Shown: piece after piece, positions 17,002-24,744 of the stretch
Layout of the letters: every line of letters begins with the position of its first letter
How positions within the stretch are numbered: position 1 is the first letter of the stretch
DNA from: Chloroflexota bacterium
Lineage (GTDB): Bacteria; Chloroflexota; Anaerolineae; UBA4142; SHND01
DNA: 64,000 bases
NCBI GenBank assembly: GCA_016209205.1
Contig: JACQWQ010000031.1
Span: 62,001-126,000 of the forward strand
Direction: 5' to 3'
Program-made: the position numbers and the translations under genes
The notes under the pieces: model-generated
The model's input: only the letters and a program-made list of their open reading frames with translations
What the model was told of the DNA's origin: nothing
The model's database searches: none

Positions 17002-17262
17002 CCCGCAGAATGGAATTCAGCGGCAAAAGAAAGATAGGGAGACCAAAGACCGCAGAATGGAATTCAGCGGCAAAAGAAAGACCAGCAGACCAAAGTGCCC
17101 GCAGAATGGAATTCAGCGGCAAAAGAAAGACCAGCAGACCAAAGTGCCCGCTGAATGGAATTCAGCGGCAAAAGAAAGACCAGCAGACCAAAGTGTCCGC
17201 AGAATGGAATTCACAAAGAAGGTTGCACATTCTTTGGTCTGGTGGTTCTTTCTTTTGCCGTC
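17002..17262. repeat. 49-bp hairpin repeat array beside the RAYT gene
   Basis: Four full units (17002-17049, 17050-17097, 17098-17146, 17147-17195) and one partial (17196-17218) repeat every 48-49 bp. Each unit opens with an inverted motif; unit four has the perfect form ccgctgaat-gga-attcagcgg. It then continues with a purine-rich linker (caaaagaaagaccagcaga). An inverted half-unit lies at about 17228-17262. A 49-bp period is not a multiple of three, so the array is not protein-coding. The arrangement fits REP/BIME-like substrates of the neighbouring transposase. Confidence 0.85.
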
Positions 17263-17272
17263 GTTTTCCAAA

Positions 17273-18046
17273 CTACGGTGCCCCCAAAATCTCCCGCATC
17301 CGCTCCGCATACGGCAGCCCCATCTTTTCAAAAATCGGCGCCGCAATCTCCGCGCAGCGCTTTGCCTCTGCGACCATTCCCTTTTCGTCCAGCGCAACCG
17401 CAAAATACCAATAGTCCACCGCGACACTGTATTCAGAACCGATTTGATGATGCAGATTGACGGCTTGCTCTAAAAACTGCATGGCGCGTTCTATATTTCC
17501 ATTTTCGAGCTCAAGCAACCCGAGCGCGCGCCGCGTGTTGGCTTCGCCCAAGCGGGAACCGACGTGTTGGAACAGGGCGAGGGCGGCGTTGTAACTGGCG
17601 AGGGCGGCGTCATTGTCATCACGGAAACGTTGCACATCGCCGATGGCTTGCCGCGTGTTGGCTTCGCCCAAGCGGTCTCCGACGAGTTGGAACAGGGCGA
17701 GGGCGGCGTTGTAACTGGCGAGGGCGGCGTCATTGTCTTTTCTGAATTGTTGCACATCGCCGATGGCTTGCCGCGTGTTGGCTTCGCCCAAGCGGGAACC
17801 GACGTGTTGGAACAGGGCGAGGGCGGCATTGTAACTGGCGAGGGCGGCGTCATTGTCATCACGGAAACGTTGCACATCGCCGATGGCTTGCCGCGTGTTG
17901 GCTTCCAGCCAATTGTCGGATACCTTCAGCTCGATGGCGCGGTTCAGCCACGCAAGCCATTCATTGTTGATGCGGAAAAAGTTATAGAGCCAATTACGCG
18001 GCACGGTCGCCACTTGCGCCAGCAAATCGCCATTGCGCGAATCCAT
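17273..18046 (-). CDS. Tetratricopeptide-repeat protein (probably the 3' part of a broken gene)
   Basis: A 257-aa protein with at least four TPR units of about 40 aa. Three successive units (about 47-167) are nearly identical, each running EANTRQAIGDVQ, FRDDNDAALASYNAAL, ALFQ; the matching DNA repeats every 120 bp (about 17570-17910), pointing to recent amplification. The last units (ERAMQFLEQAVN, and EAKRCAEIAAPIFEKMG) diverge. TPR arrays bind partner proteins. The 5' end overlaps a minus-strand frame (17994-18344) in another phase that encodes the N-terminus normally seen in such proteins, so a frameshift is likely. Confidence 0.75.
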   Translation of the reverse strand: MDSRNGDLLAQVATVPRNWLYNFFRINNEWLAWLNRAIELKVSDNWLEANTRQAIGDVQRFRDDNDAALASYNAALALFQHVGSRLGEANTRQAIGDVQQFRKDNDAALASYNAALALFQLVGDRLGEANTRQAIGDVQRFRDDNDAALASYNAALALFQHVGSRLGEANTRRALGLLELENGNIERAMQFLEQAVNLHHQIGSEYSVAVDYWYFAVALDEKGMVAEAKRCAEIAAPIFEKMGLPYAERMREILGAP

Positions 18047-18344
18047 CGCCCAACGCGCCGCCGCGCGCGTGGACGCTCACAATCGCCGCCAAGCCAAGCC
18101 CGCCGAGCAAATTCGCGCCGATGGTGTCTTCGATGCCGCGCTTGATATAAGTCGAACCGCTGCGCGAGGGAATTACATTTGCGGGTGGAAGCGCGCTGCT
18201 TGGACCTGATACGTTTTGGTAGACATTCACCGTCTGCGCGTGGATTTCATTCCCCGCGACATTTTTATCGCCCCCGAACGCGTCGCGCCCAATGCGCGTT
18301 TCGCCGCCGTCAATGTTCAGACTGCTTTGTCGTGTGTCGTCCAT
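17994..18344 (-). pseudogene. N-terminal fragment of the TPR protein (frameshifted)
   Basis: Reads MDDTRQSSLNIDGG, TRIGRDAFGGDKN, then an Ala/Pro/Ser linker and a hydrophobic stretch GGLGLAAIVS. The glycine-rich TRIGRDAFGGDK type of N-terminus is common in large TPR/NTPase signalling proteins of Chloroflexota. The frame runs 53 bp into the TPR gene in a different phase and stops. Either one base has been lost or gained near 18040, or two overlapping genes are translated together. I favour a broken gene. Confidence 0.55.
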
Positions 18345-18377
18345 GTTGCCTCGCAAACGAAAAAAAAGTTCCAACAA

Positions 18378-18483
18378 CCAGTCTAACGAATGAATTCGTC
18401 ACTACGTTCACGTTTCACGTTTCGCTCCCTCTCTCTATCTCTCTATCTCTCTATTGCACTATCGCACTATTCCACCATCGCAC
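18378..18483. repeat. Short-repeat spacer (ctctctatctctctatc)
   Basis: Contains aacgaatgaattcgt, related to the 28-bp hairpin array at 50327, and then ctctctatctctctatc repeats. No gene seen. Confidence 0.6.
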
Positions 18484-21444
18484 TTACGCTTTCACCACAC
18501 TAATCATCGTCGTCCCCGCGTTGCCCACGATCACGTTGCCGTCTTCTTGAATCAGACCAACCCAATAATTGACGTTCTGTTTGCGGTTAAGGCGGACGAA
18601 TCCGACGACGACGACGGATTGCCCCGGCGCAAGCGTGCCGATGCCCCAGCGATACGGATACGCGCGCGGGTCTACATTCTGGCGTCCATCATAATCCACG
18701 CCGACGCGCCATGCGCCGTTCGCGGGTGGAAAACCTTTGGTCAAATAATTTTCCCCTTCGTTGTACAAAAAGCCCGTGTCGGGTCCCTGCGAGCCGAGCG
18801 TTTGCGCGGAATCGTTGCGCACCGTGACTTTGATTTGAATGATTTGGCCGGTCTGCAAATACGTCGGAATGAACTGCACGTTCGTGATGGTCGGATTGCC
18901 CGATGGCGGCGGCGGAACCGACGTGACCGTAATGAGGGTTTTGCCTTGATTGTCTTGGAGCCACGCGATTTGTTCGCGCACCAAGCCCGCCCAATAATTT
19001 TTTGCCGCGACGGCGCTGAGCCGAATTTGTCCGTTGATGACGCGCGTTTCGCCGGGCTGTAGCGCGGAACCGAAACCCCAGCGGTACGGATGGTCAATCA
19101 TGGTCGCCGCGCGCCCGTCGAAATCCACGCCGACGCGGAACGCATCGCGCTGTTCGACGAAACCATGCGAGAGAAACGATTCGCCTGCGAGATACGCAAA
19201 ACCGGGATTCGGTCCCTGCGTGGCGAGCGGCACGTTCGTGTCGTTGCGCACCGTGATGCTTACACTCAACATCTGTCCTGCTGCCACTGTTTGCGGAGTA
19301 AACGTGGCAGCAACAATCGTCGGCTTGCCGGTCGGAGGGGGGGGCTGGGGGGGGGTGACGGTGACGAGCGTTTTACCTACCGTGTCTTGTTTCCACGCGA
19401 TTTGTTCCTGTACCAAGCCCGCCCAATAATTTTTCGTCGCCGCATGGTTCAAACGAATTTGTCCGTTGATCACGCGTGTCTCATTCGGCGCGAGCGCGGA
19501 ACCGAAACCCCAGCGATACGGATGGTCAATGCCCGTCCGTCCGTCGAAATCAATACCGACGCGATACGCCCCATTCACTTCGGCGTAACCGCGCGAGACA
19601 AAACTTTCGCCTTCGGTGTACACCAGACCGGGCGCGGGCGCTTGCGTCGGAATCGTCGCGTTCGTGCCGTTTTTGACAGTGATGCTCACGTTCAACACTT
19701 GCCCCGCGTCGAGCGTCGTCGGCGTGAGCGAAACGTTCGTGATTTCGACATTGCCCGTCGGAGGCATGGGCGCGTTGTGCGCGAGTTCCTGGAACGCGAA
19801 CCACGACGGGCGTTTGTTGCCTGCCTCGTCCACCATGCCCCATCCTTCATTCGCAACGCGCCACGTAAACCAAAATGCCTGCACGACCTGATGGCGCCCC
19901 ACGTCGTCCATGATGGCATACGCGCGTTTCATATATTCCGCGACTCCTTGCCACGGCGGAATATCGCCCCAACTCCAATCCAACTGCGCGCCGATTTCCG
20001 TAATCCACAACGGTTTGCCCGCAATCGCGCGCGCTTGATTGATGGAATTGCGCAGTTCGCCAAAGCCCCAATTTGCGAATGGATAACCATCCGCGCGTTC
20101 GGCATACACGTGCCAGCCCGCGCCGTCGTACGAATCGGGCGCGGCGGCGACGACGCGTTGGAGATACGTAAACCCTTCGCCGCAGCAGATCCCCGCCGAA
20201 ATTACCGGCAAATTCGGATTGCCCGCTTTGATTTTCGGATACGCGGCTTTTAACAGCACCGCGTAGTTTTCGGGCAAAATTTGTTGCACGTCCGGTTCGT
20301 TCCACACTTCGAGCGCGCTGATTTTGCCGCGATAAAACTGCGCGACCTTTTGCGCAAGGTCGGCCACTTTGGCGATGTACGCCGCCCACTCGCTGCTGCC
20401 CGTGGGGGGGGGGACTTGATTGAAGGTTTCGGGATTGATGAGCGCGAGAATTTTGATATTGGGGTTGGCTTGCTGCGCGCGCGCCAACAGCCAATCGAGT
20501 TCGGTGTTTTGTCCCGTCGTAAAGTTTTGATATTGCTGAAAGAGCAGCACGCGCAGCCACTGCGGATTGAGATCGTCCAATTCATTCGCGCTCGGCGTGA
20601 CGGAATCGCGATAGCCGGGGTTCAGACAAAGTGACGGGAACAGCGCAGGCGTTGCGACGGTCGCCGCCTCTTCAAAAAAGTACGGCAGGTTGTTGCTAAA
20701 ACTGTATTGCGAAATGTACCAACGCTTGCCGCCGAAATCCAAATAGCCGTACACCTGCACATCCGCTTCACGCAAATAGGTGATGATTTGTTTCGTCGGC
20801 AGCGACAACAACGCGGTGGCGCCGTACACGTGCGCGCTTTTGGCTTGGGGCACGACCATTTCCAAAATGCGCGTCGTATTGGCATCCGCCGCCATTTTTT
20901 CAAGATTGACGTTCGGTCCCGGACAATTCGGACGGTCTATATTATCAATCGCATAGTGTCCGATGAGATTGCGATACGGCACCCACCAAATATCAAATTC
21001 TTTTGCCAGCCACACCAGCAGCTTGTTATTGGCGTCGTACATTTCGGGCGTCCAAACTTCTTGATAGAACCCTTCGTGCTCGACGCTGATGGTGTAATAG
21101 TTTGGATTTTGCCCGGGCACGATGTCTTGCCACGACGGCTTGACGCGCACCCCGCGTGCATTCGTCCAATACCCGCCATTGGGCTGTGACGCATCCACGT
21201 TCCACCGCAGACCGTTCGCCCACGCGCCGTCGTTGACGGATACCAGCTGCGCGACGCGTCCATCTTTGGCAATCACGAAATGTGCGGATGAATTCGGATT
21301 GAGCTGCGCGTCTTGCAGCCATTTCACGGCTGCGGCGTAACTGCCTTGCGCAATGTGCATCACGACCGCGCGGCGTCCTTGATTGCCGGAATAGTATTTG
21401 GTCGTTTCGTATTTTTCCGCTTGCGGATACCAATCGGTTGCCAT
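18484..21444 (-). CDS. Amidase_2 plus clan GH-A-like glycoside hydrolase with three C-terminal repeat domains
   Basis: A 986-aa protein, numbered from the ATG at 21444. Residues about 10-190 are an N-acetylmuramoyl-L-alanine amidase/PGRP domain, with the likely zinc ligands His30 (HIAQG), His163 (GHYAI) and Cys174 (NCPGP). Residues about 290-565 form a TIM-barrel hydrolase: WNEPDV holds the acid/base Glu383 and LWITEIGA the nucleophile Glu484. From about 563 to the end, three similar ~130-aa domains each begin with a CARDB-like strand pattern (TPTTLDAGQVLNVSITVKN) and share PYRWGFGSALAPGETR. No signal peptide is visible from either start. The design suits cell-wall or glycan breakdown, or an endolysin-like role. 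Three homopolymer G tracts of 8-10 bases (19336-19360 and 20404-20413) interrupt the coding strand. Confidence 0.85.
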   Translation of the reverse strand: MATDWYPQAEKYETTKYYSGNQGRRAVVMHIAQGSYAAAVKWLQDAQLNPNSSAHFVIAKDGRVAQLVSVNDGAWANGLRWNVDASQPNGGYWTNARGVRVKPSWQDIVPGQNPNYYTISVEHEGFYQEVWTPEMYDANNKLLVWLAKEFDIWWVPYRNLIGHYAIDNIDRPNCPGPNVNLEKMAADANTTRILEMVVPQAKSAHVYGATALLSLPTKQIITYLREADVQVYGYLDFGGKRWYISQYSFSNNLPYFFEEAATVATPALFPSLCLNPGYRDSVTPSANELDDLNPQWLRVLLFQQYQNFTTGQNTELDWLLARAQQANPNIKILALINPETFNQVPPPTGSSEWAAYIAKVADLAQKVAQFYRGKISALEVWNEPDVQQILPENYAVLLKAAYPKIKAGNPNLPVISAGICCGEGFTYLQRVVAAAPDSYDGAGWHVYAERADGYPFANWGFGELRNSINQARAIAGKPLWITEIGAQLDWSWGDIPPWQGVAEYMKRAYAIMDDVGRHQVVQAFWFTWRVANEGWGMVDEAGNKRPSWFAFQELAHNAPMPPTGNVEITNVSLTPTTLDAGQVLNVSITVKNGTNATIPTQAPAPGLVYTEGESFVSRGYAEVNGAYRVGIDFDGRTGIDHPYRWGFGSALAPNETRVINGQIRLNHAATKNYWAGLVQEQIAWKQDTVGKTLVTVTPPQPPPPTGKPTIVAATFTPQTVAAGQMLSVSITVRNDTNVPLATQGPNPGFAYLAGESFLSHGFVEQRDAFRVGVDFDGRAATMIDHPYRWGFGSALQPGETRVINGQIRLSAVAAKNYWAGLVREQIAWLQDNQGKTLITVTSVPPPPSGNPTITNVQFIPTYLQTGQIIQIKVTVRNDSAQTLGSQGPDTGFLYNEGENYLTKGFPPANGAWRVGVDYDGRQNVDPRAYPYRWGIGTLAPGQSVVVVGFVRLNRKQNVNYWVGLIQEDGNVIVGNAGTTMISVVKA

Positions 21445-21523
21445 AATGATAAAGTGCCGGGTGACGGGTGACGGGTGACGAGGCACAATTTTTCCTCGTC
21501 ACCCGTCACCTTCACCTTCACCT
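21445..21523. repeat. Short-repeat hairpin spacer (gggtgacgggtgac / gtcacccgtcacc)
   Basis: Tandem gtgacgg units are followed by their complement cgtcacccgtcaccttcacc, making a long imperfect hairpin between the two genes. Confidence 0.6.
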
Positions 21524-22405
21524 TTAGAGTGTATCTTCGCCGCCGTCCACGCGCACCGTCGTGCCGCTGATCCAATGCACGCGCGGGTCCATCAACGCGA
21601 CAAACGTGTTGGCAATGTCTTCGGGGGTCGTGAGGCGTTCGCCCGGATTGCGGCGCAATGCTTCGGCTTTGATGACATCTGCGCCGGGGATCATGCGCAT
21701 CGCCGGCGTGTCGGTCACGCCCGCTTCAAAGCAGTTGACCAAAATGCCGCGCGGACCGAGTTCGCGTGCGAGCTGCCGCGTGTGCGCTTCCAGCGCGGCT
21801 TTGGCGGCAGACACCGGACCGTAACCGTACCACGCGCGGCGCGAGCCCGCGCTGGTCATGGAAAATACTTTGGAGCCGCGATCTAGCAGCCGCACGCGCG
21901 CCAGGTCTTGCACCCAATACACCATCGAGTTTGCCATCACGTCGAGCGTCATTTCCATTTGCTTGCGCGAAGTTTGCTCTTTCAAGTTGTCGGACACGAA
22001 TGGTTGGAGCGAACCGAATGCGACCGAGTGCAGCATCGCCTTGAGCGCGCCATTGTGCTCCTTGAGCGCTTCGGACAGAATGGTGAGTGCGGCATCGCGA
22101 TTGTTCTCGTCGGCGAGATTCAAACCGCCGAGCGCGGGTTTTTGCGCTGTCAAGGTTTCGGCGATGCCCGCGATGACTTCGAGGCGCACGTCGTCGCGCG
22201 CGACGTTCTTGTTCCAAAATTTTACCTGCGCGCCGGTCGCCGCGATTTCTTCCACCAACGCGTTGACGCGCGGCATCGCGCCCGCGCGGTCGAGATGGAC
22301 GCCAAAAATGTCAAAGCCCGCCGCAGCCAGCGCCTTGCTGCACGCCGCGCCAAATCCCGAAGACGAGCCGAGAATGAGGACCCAACCTTTGTCGTGATGA
22401 GACAT
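21524..22405 (-). CDS. SDR oxidoreductase, FabL/FabI-like enoyl-ACP reductase
   Basis: A 293-aa short-chain dehydrogenase. The N-terminus has GSSSGFGAACSKALA, the glycine-rich NAD(P) site. The catalytic pair is Tyr195 and Lys202, separated by six residues (YGPVSAAK). This Y-x6-K spacing is typical of enoyl-ACP reductases (FabI, FabL); ordinary SDRs use Y-x3-K. Reduction of enoyl-ACP in fatty acid synthesis is therefore the best guess, with a FabL-like enzyme likeliest. aaggag lies 7 bp before the ATG. No other fatty-acid gene is adjacent, so the role is inferred from the motif alone. Confidence 0.75.
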   Translation of the reverse strand: MSHHDKGWVLILGSSSGFGAACSKALAAAGFDIFGVHLDRAGAMPRVNALVEEIAATGAQVKFWNKNVARDDVRLEVIAGIAETLTAQKPALGGLNLADENNRDAALTILSEALKEHNGALKAMLHSVAFGSLQPFVSDNLKEQTSRKQMEMTLDVMANSMVYWVQDLARVRLLDRGSKVFSMTSAGSRRAWYGYGPVSAAKAALEAHTRQLARELGPRGILVNCFEAGVTDTPAMRMIPGADVIKAEALRRNPGERLTTPEDIANTFVALMDPRVHWISGTTVRVDGGEDTL

Positions 22406-22529
22406 GTATAACTCCTTAAAGTGTGATAGTGCGATAGTGCGGATAGTGCGATAGTGCGACAGTGCAATAGTGCAATAGTGCGATAGTGCGATAGTTGCGA
22501 TTTGCGATACGCGATACGCGATACTGCCG
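22406..22529. repeat. Short-repeat spacer (gatagtgcgatagtgc)
   Basis: About ten degenerate copies of gatagtgc and then gatacgcgatacgc fill the gap between the PPK2 and reductase genes, including the reductase leader. Confidence 0.7.
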
Positions 22530-23237
22530 TCATTTCAATTCGCGCTCCAGTTTATCAACGATGGTTTGCAGCGCGAACACGCGCCCGAAATTCTTGTCTT
22601 CAGCGGGAACGACTGTCCACGGCGCGTTGGGCGGTGAGGTTTTCAAAAGCATATCGTTGACGGCATCATGATATTGCTGCCATTCGGCGCGATTGCGCCA
22701 ATCCTCATCGGTCAATTTCCACTGTTTATACAACACCGTCGCCCGCGCTTGGAAACGCCGTAATTGCTCGTCGGCGGAAATATGCAGCCAAAACTTGAAC
22801 AAGATCGTTCCAAATTCGGTTAAATCGCGTTCGAAATCATTGATCTCACGATAGGCGCGCTGCCAATCGTTGGGTTGGGCGAATTGTTCAATTCGCTCGA
22901 CGAGCACGCGCCCGTACCACGAACGATCAAAGATCGCAAAATGCCCCGTCGGCGGTAGGCGGCGCCAAAAGCGATAGAGATAGTGGTGCGTCCTGTCCTC
23001 GCCTTCGGGCGCGCCAATTGGATACACAATGTAGTCGCGCGGGTCGAGCGCCTCGACGATGCGGCGAATCGCGCCGCCTTTGCCCGCCGCGTCCCACCCT
23101 TCAAACACCATCACGACGGGACGCTGCGCGCGATACGTCGCATAGCCCAAAGTATTCAAGCGATTTTGCAGCGCGTTGCGTCGGTCTTGGTACGCCGCGT
23201 CATCCAACTTCTGCGTCAGGTCCGTATTCTCCAGCAT
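22530..23237 (-). CDS. Polyphosphate kinase 2 family protein, catalytic half
   Basis: A 235-aa PPK2 domain. The P-loop GWDAAGKGG, the lid-type DRSWYGRVLVERIE with the catalytic Asp/Arg, and FKFWLHIS are intact. PPK2 enzymes move phosphate between polyphosphate and nucleotides. It starts inside the end of the preceding minus-strand gene (38-bp overlap, different frame), which encodes a second, degenerate PPK2 domain. Together (269 plus 235 aa) they match the length and order of the two-domain class II PPK2, where the C-terminal half is the active one and AMP is the usual acceptor. A stop codon lies seven codons before this ATG in frame, so it is a separate gene and not a simple fusion. Confidence 0.88.
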   Translation of the reverse strand: MLENTDLTQKLDDAAYQDRRNALQNRLNTLGYATYRAQRPVVMVFEGWDAAGKGGAIRRIVEALDPRDYIVYPIGAPEGEDRTHHYLYRFWRRLPPTGHFAIFDRSWYGRVLVERIEQFAQPNDWQRAYREINDFERDLTEFGTILFKFWLHISADEQLRRFQARATVLYKQWKLTDEDWRNRAEWQQYHDAVNDMLLKTSPPNAPWTVVPAEDKNFGRVFALQTIVDKLERELK

Positions 23238-24009
23238 CTTGTATCTCGCTTTCTACCGCCTGCGCGAGCGGCTGCGCATCCGGCGAAACTTCCGTCCAAG
23301 GCGCGCCGACAAACGGTCTCAACCGCGCGATCAATGTCTCGAAAATTTGCGCGCTCATCCACCGCCGGTCGTTCGCGCTCACGAGCGTCCACGGCGCGTA
23401 TTCCGCCTGCGTGTAGCCGAACATTTCCTCGGCGGCTAACGCGAATTTCTGATATTGTGCTGCTTCGACGCGCGCTTCGTCGCTCACGCGCCACGCGGTC
23501 GTTTTGCTGGCGAGCAATTTTTTGAGGCGGCGTTTCTGTTCCTTTGGATCAATGTGCAGCCAAAATTTTTGAATCACGACGCCGTCGTCGGCGAGCGTGC
23601 GCTCGAAATCTTGAATATCGCGGTACGCTTCGCGCCATTCGTGCTTGGCGATATTTTTTGCTACGCGGTCAATCAGCACGCGGCGGTACCAACTGCCGTG
23701 AAAAATAGCAAACTCGCCGCGCGCGGGAAGTTTGAGCCAAAAGCGGTGCAGCCACGGATAACGCGTCTCGCGTTCACTTGGTGGATTGATCGGATAGACG
23801 CGATAGCCGCGCGGGTCGAGGCGCGCGGTTATTTCGGTAATCGCGCGTCCTTTGCCCGCTGTGCCCCATCCTTCAAACACGACGAGGACCGGCGTCTTGC
23901 TTTCAAACACCGCGCGCCCGGTTTGATACATTTCAAATTTCAGCGGCTGCATCCGCGCGCGATATTCTTCTTTGTTCAATGCGAGTGTAGGGTCGAGTTG
24001 TTCGAGCAT
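23200..24009 (-). CDS. Polyphosphate kinase 2 family protein, degenerate half
   Basis: A 269-aa PPK2-fold protein. The P-loop is altered (GWGTAGKGR) and the catalytic DRSWYG stretch reads HGSWYR, losing the Asp. By analogy with the N-terminal half of class II PPK2 it should be inactive and structural. Its last 38 bp overlap the start of the catalytic-half gene, which should couple their translation and keep the two chains in equal amount. The acidic tail beyond about residue 245 overlaps the partner and is not conserved. No Shine-Dalgarno is seen. Confidence 0.85.
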   Translation of the reverse strand: MLEQLDPTLALNKEEYRARMQPLKFEMYQTGRAVFESKTPVLVVFEGWGTAGKGRAITEITARLDPRGYRVYPINPPSERETRYPWLHRFWLKLPARGEFAIFHGSWYRRVLIDRVAKNIAKHEWREAYRDIQDFERTLADDGVVIQKFWLHIDPKEQKRRLKKLLASKTTAWRVSDEARVEAAQYQKFALAAEEMFGYTQAEYAPWTLVSANDRRWMSAQIFETLIARLRPFVGAPWTEVSPDAQPLAQAVESEIQDAGEYGPDAEVG

Positions 24010-24189
24010 GGGCGGAGGAGTAAGCAGGGAAACAGGGAAATAGGTAGACAGGTATGCAGGGAAACAGGTATGCGGGGGAACAGGGAAACAGGTATATAGG
24101 GAAATATGTAACCCTTGTTTACTTGTCTACTTGTCCCCCTTGTTTACCTGTCTACCTTCCTACTTGTCTACCTGTATACTGTCTCCTGT
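24010..24189. repeat. Long imperfect inverted repeat made of short repeats
   Basis: The left half repeats acaggtatgcagggaaacagg; the right half repeats cttgtttacttgtctac, its approximate complement. The whole 180 bp could form one long hairpin between the PPK2 and DinB genes. No gene is seen. Confidence 0.7.
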
Positions 24190-24690
24190 CTACCCGGCTA
24201 CGTTTCTTATATGCACAATCAAATCCAAATCGCCCGGCGAGCGATTCAAGCGCGCGAGCAAGAGCGCGACTTCGGCGCGATGTTGCGTGGCGTGATTGAC
24301 TTGATGTACCAGAGTCTGCCAGCGCAAATTGGCAAATGGTTTGCCTTTTGTGCTGGTATATTCCATGACTTGTCGCAAAACATTTTCTTCTACCGCGTCA
24401 ATATATGCGCGCGTGTGCTGTTCCACCTGGTCCCAGTACTGGCGAATCAAGGCGAGCGCGCCAAAATCTTGCGGGTCGAGCAAACGCGTCGGCGAAACGC
24501 CCCCGCAGCGCGCGAGCCACAGTTCTTGCGCGCTCAGCGTGTGGACGAGCGTATCGCGGATGGACGGCTGCGCGGAAGAAATGCCCTGTCCCGCGAGAAA
24601 TTGCTCCTGCGTCAATTCTTCACACGTGTCGAGGATGCGCTGGTTCGCCCAATTGTTGTACGCGTAGAGCAAGCGGATATAGTCTTTCAT
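24190..24690 (-). CDS. DinB family protein
   Basis: A 166-aa four-helix-bundle protein of the DinB/YfiT type. YNNWANQRIL at the start and the HQVNHATQHRAEV motif near the end supply the three metal-binding His residues (one from the first helix region and two from HATQHR). Such proteins are metal-dependent transferases or thiol-related enzymes; the substrate here is unknown. The ATG at 24690 was preferred over a codon 39 bp upstream because the family starts here. It is 54 bp from an alcohol dehydrogenase gene on the same strand. Confidence 0.85.
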   Translation of the reverse strand: MKDYIRLLYAYNNWANQRILDTCEELTQEQFLAGQGISSAQPSIRDTLVHTLSAQELWLARCGGVSPTRLLDPQDFGALALIRQYWDQVEQHTRAYIDAVEENVLRQVMEYTSTKGKPFANLRWQTLVHQVNHATQHRAEVALLLARLNRSPGDLDLIVHIRNVAG

Positions 24691-24744
24691 ACCTCTTTGA
24701 GGTAGTAACGATTTCAATCGTTCATCCAACGAATGAATTCGTTA
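24691..24744. repeat. Copies of the gtagtaacgatttcaatcgtt hairpin
   Basis: aacgatttcaatcgtt and aacgaatgaattcgtt are related to the tandem array at 50327-50433 and form small hairpins in the gap. Confidence 0.6.

Noticed and set aside
17002-17218. Tandem repeat read as a protein in several frames
   Set aside because: The unit is 48-49 bp, so the frame changes in each copy, and no start with a ribosome-binding site fits. It is a non-coding hairpin array.
18500-20500. Plus-strand frames across the amidase/hydrolase gene
   Set aside because: The minus-strand protein has two catalytic domains and three matched repeats; the plus frames are shadows.
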